From NCBI RefSeq assembly GCF_001421565.1, contig NZ_LMKQ01000003.1:156588-220587 (forward strand): 64,000 nucleotides of DNA, in the 5' to 3' direction. Below, piece by piece: positions 61,935 through 64,000 of the stretch (positions are counted from its first letter, which is position 1; the number at the start of each line of letters is the position of its first letter). The notes beneath the pieces are model-generated. The model was given only the letters and a program-made list of their open reading frames with translations. It was not told the origin of the DNA and searched no databases. A program made the position numbers and the translations under genes. This stretch comes from Agromyces sp. Leaf222 (GTDB lineage Bacteria; Actinomycetota; Actinomycetes; Actinomycetales; Microbacteriaceae).

Positions 61935-62184
61935 GATCACATCGGTTCGGGTAGGCGCGACGGGGGTGACGCCGCTGGCGGGGGGCGGGCGGACGGGCGG
62001 GACTCGGACTGCCGGCCGAGGGTGCGGCACGTGCGGGTGACGCAGACCGAGTACTGGTCTCCAAGTGAACGCTGCTCGGCCTCGAAGGGCGATTCCCAGA
62101 ACGGGGGTGATCCGACCCGACGGTGCCGGTCGCGGCGAGGCGCTCCGGTTCGCAAGGGCTTGCGGATGCGGCATCCGCTCTGCG

Positions 62185-62190
62185 TACGAT
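62185..62190 (+). promoter_or_regulatory. -10 box of leaderless promoter for the gene at 62197
   Basis: TACGAT six bases before the ATG, with TTGCGG at 62160-62165 as a possible -35 (19-base spacer) and a GCGGATGC-N-GCATCCGC dyad (62162-62178) between. Confidence 0.5.
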
Positions 62191-62196
62191 CGAGCC

Positions 62197-62703
62197 ATGG
62201 ACGCCCACCCGGATGTCGCGCCCGATGACGGCCGCGACGAGACCGCGAACCAGCGCAGCGACCGCAACTGGAACGAGATCCTGCAGGAGTTGCGCGTCGC
62301 GCTGACCGGCACGCAGCTGATCGGCGGGTTCCTGATCGCGGTCGCCTTCCAGCCGAGGTTCGACGAGCTCGACGACTACCAGGTGCGGCTGTACCTCGTG
62401 CTCGTCTCGCTCGCCGGGCTCGCGACCGTGATCGGGCTCGGCCCGGTGACCCTGCACCGCGCGCTGTTCCGCCGCAAGGTCAAGGAGCGGCTCGTGCTGA
62501 CCGGCAACCGGCTGCTCGTCGCGCACCTCGCCGTGGTCGGGCTGCTGCTCGTCGGCGTCACCTCGCTCGTGTTCGACGTCGCGGTGTCGCGCGAGGCGGG
62601 GTGGTGGGCGCTCGGCGTCGGCGCGGTGGTCGTGATCGCGGCGTGGGTGGTGCTGCCGCTCGTGCGGGCGGCGGCCGACGACGGGCCCGAACTGTCCGCC
62701 TGA
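62197..62703 (+). CDS. DUF6328-like four-helix membrane protein
   Basis: A 168-residue protein. The first ~35 residues are charged and cytoplasmic (RDETANQRSDRNWNEILQELR, quoted in part). Four hydrophobic segments follow (about 40-60, 68-90, 112-135 and 142-165). The NWNEILQELRVALTGTQLIGGFLIAVAFQPRF pattern (quoted in part) matches the DUF6328 family, whose role is unknown and is sometimes annotated as a sodium:proton antiporter. The mRNA is probably leaderless. Gene ends 63 bases before the exonuclease gene. Confidence 0.8.
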   Translation: MDAHPDVAPDDGRDETANQRSDRNWNEILQELRVALTGTQLIGGFLIAVAFQPRFDELDDYQVRLYLVLVSLAGLATVIGLGPVTLHRALFRRKVKERLVLTGNRLLVAHLAVVGLLLVGVTSLVFDVAVSREAGWWALGVGAVVVIAAWVVLPLVRAAADDGPELSA

Positions 62704-62753
62704 ACGGCCGCCCGCGGCGTCCGCCCGCGTTCATCGGTGTCGCACGCCGACCG

Positions 62754-62759
62754 TAGGCT
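62754..62759 (+). promoter_or_regulatory. -10 box of leaderless exonuclease III promoter
   Basis: TAGGCT seven bases before the ATG at 62767. Same hexamer as at cofD and the LysR gene. Confidence 0.5.
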
Positions 62760-62766
62760 TGAACCC

Positions 62767-63603
62767 ATGCGCATCGCCACCTGGAACGTCAACTCGATCC
62801 GCACCCGCGTCGAACGCACCGTCGACTGGATGGTGCGCGAAGACGTCGACGTGCTGGCGATGCAGGAGATCAAGTGCAAGCCCGAGCAGTTCCCGCACGA
62901 GGCGTTCGAGGCCGCGGGCTACGAGCTCGCGATCCACGGCCTGAACCAGTGGAACGGCGTCGCCATCGCGAGCCGCGCGCCCATCGAAGACGTCGCGATC
63001 GAGTTCCCCGGCATGCCCGGCTTCCTCAAGGGCCACGAGGGCCCCGACCTGCCGAAAGAGGCGCGCGCGCTCGGCGCGACGATCGACGGCGTGCGCCTGT
63101 GGAGCCTCTACGTGCCCAACGGCCGGTCGCTCGACGACCCGCACTACACGTACAAGCTCGACTGGCTCGCCGCCCTCACCGAGTACACGCGCGCCGAGAC
63201 GGCCGCCCACCCGACCCGGCCGTTCGCACTCATGGGCGACTTCAACATCGTGCCGTTCGACCACGACAACGGCGACCCCACGGTCATCGAGGGCGTGACC
63301 ACGCACGTCTCACCCGCCGAGCGCGAGGCGTTCTTCGGCCTCGAGGGCGCCGGCGTCACCGACGTGGTGCGCCCGCTCGTGCCGGAGGGCTTCACCTACT
63401 GGGACTACAAGCAGCTGCGCTTCCCCCGCAACGAGGGCCTGCGCATCGACTTCGTGCTCGGCTCCGAGGCCTTCGCCCACGCCGTGACCGGTGCGTCCAT
63501 CCACCGCAACGAGCGCAAGGGCACCGCCCCGAGCGACCACGTGCCCGTGCTCGTCGACCTCGACCTGGGCGGCGACGACGACGATCGGCCGATGATCTTC
63601 TAG
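62767..63603 (+). CDS. xth: Exodeoxyribonuclease III
   Basis: A 278-residue member of the exonuclease III/AP endonuclease family. Motifs are IATWNVNSIRTR (Asn7), MQEIKCKPEQFP (Glu34), LWSLYVPNGRS, MGDFNIVPFDHDN and SDHVPVLVDLDL. It cleaves at abasic sites and removes 3' blocks in DNA repair. Length and motifs are normal and complete. The mRNA is probably leaderless. Confidence 0.95.
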   Translation: MRIATWNVNSIRTRVERTVDWMVREDVDVLAMQEIKCKPEQFPHEAFEAAGYELAIHGLNQWNGVAIASRAPIEDVAIEFPGMPGFLKGHEGPDLPKEARALGATIDGVRLWSLYVPNGRSLDDPHYTYKLDWLAALTEYTRAETAAHPTRPFALMGDFNIVPFDHDNGDPTVIEGVTTHVSPAEREAFFGLEGAGVTDVVRPLVPEGFTYWDYKQLRFPRNEGLRIDFVLGSEAFAHAVTGASIHRNERKGTAPSDHVPVLVDLDLGGDDDDRPMIF

Positions 63604-63621
63604 GCGGCCGACGTGCATCGC

Positions 63622-64000
63622 ATGGGCAGCACGACCTCGACGGCGATCGCCGTCGGCGCGCTGCTCGTGCTCGCGGGCTGCACCCCGACGCCCGACCCTC
63701 CCGCGACGGTTTCGCCCGAGGTGCACGCGCCCGAGGCACCGCTCACGGTCATCGACGAGACGGATGCCGCGGCGGCCGCCATCGCCGTGAGCTCGACCCT
63801 GTTCGCGTCGTCGCCCGTCGCGATCGTCAGTCCGGCCACCGCCGATGAGGTCGCGATCGGGTCGGAGGTCGCCGTCGAGCTCGGCGTGCCGCTGCTCGTC
63901 GCTCCGGGCGGCGACGAGGGCGGCGGCAGCGGCACGGGCACCGGCGACGCGTCGGCTCCGGCGACGGCTCCCGAGAGCGCGCCTGCGTCCGCGGACGCAT
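63622..64000 (+). CDS. Secreted lipoprotein, 3' end outside the window
   Basis: Open to the right edge for 126 codons. A short signal with lipobox LVLAGC (Cys about 20) is followed by a Thr/Pro linker and ETDAAAAAIAVSSTLFASSPVAIVSPATADEVAIG (quoted in part), a pattern like cell-wall-binding repeat 2 segments (inference). A Gly/Ala/Ser-rich region follows at the edge. GTG 63613 is an alternative start nine bases upstream. It lies 18 bases after the exonuclease stop. Confidence 0.62.
   Translation, partial: MGSTTSTAIAVGALLVLAGCTPTPDPPATVSPEVHAPEAPLTVIDETDAAAAAIAVSSTLFASSPVAIVSPATADEVAIGSEVAVELGVPLLVAPGGDEGGGSGTGTGDASAPATAPESAPASADA

Overview
The window is GC-rich actinobacterial DNA, most likely from a member of the Microbacteriaceae (Agromyces-like). 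The evidence is gene content and style only: coenzyme F420 genes and many F420-type luciferase-like oxidoreductases, MocR/GntR regulators, SHOCT and DUF6325-type small proteins, sortase-anchored surface proteins, frequent GTG starts, leaderless promoters, and heavy use of the oligomers GGATGC/GCATCC. I saw no tRNA, rRNA, CRISPR, phage or transposase. Genes are tightly packed, with 1- to 7-base stop/start overlaps inside operons and no gap over 300 bases.

Layout. 1-5.8 kb (minus strand): pyrE, a septum-formation-like membrane protein and the start of a nucleoside hydrolase, then a ThrE-type exporter and a mini membrane protein. 6-14 kb: a LysR regulator, then a module made of a SHOCT membrane protein, a MalT/LuxR-type ATPase regulator, three small genes (DUF6325 type) and a large arylsulfatase. 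A shared 19-bp dyad links the two promoters of this module. 13.9-15.3 kb: an enoyl-CoA hydratase and a lipoprotein. 15.5-25.9 kb (minus): a complete-looking operon for the hydrolytic half of reductive pyrimidine catabolism (beta-ureidopropionase, dihydropyrimidinase, class III aminotransferase, malonate/methylmalonate-semialdehyde dehydrogenase), with a two-permease ABC importer and a luciferase-like F420-type oxidoreductase, and a divergent MocR regulator. No dihydropyrimidine dehydrogenase is present.

27.6-36.4 kb: a DUF2156 membrane protein, a 1407-residue repeat-containing surface protein, cofD, a degenerate kinase-like protein and a GNAT acetyltransferase. 36.6-59.4 kb is the most interesting stretch. 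It is a catabolic island holding LigA/LigB extradiol dioxygenase subunits, an ACMSD-type amidohydrolase, a CaiB CoA-transferase, an alcohol-dehydrogenase-like protein, a second two-permease ABC importer, RidA, two F420-type oxidoreductases, a cyclic-amide hydrolase, an alpha/beta hydrolase, an F420-0-type ABC transporter trio, F420-dependent glucose-6-phosphate dehydrogenase, cofC, two cofE paralogues and a GntR/FCD regulator. Five matching palindromes (TTCTGGATCC type or GGATAC-S-GTATCC) sit upstream of the operons in this island, including the regulator's own gene, which suggests one regulon.

59.5-64 kb: a DUF4012 protein with an LPDTG-anchored partner, a DUF6328-like membrane protein, exodeoxyribonuclease III and a truncated lipoprotein. 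Working model (inference): the window carries pyrimidine/N-heterocycle import and breakdown coupled to coenzyme F420, with F420 made (CofC, CofD, CofE), reduced by Fgd and used by luciferase-like enzymes, with the island controlled by the GntR regulator.
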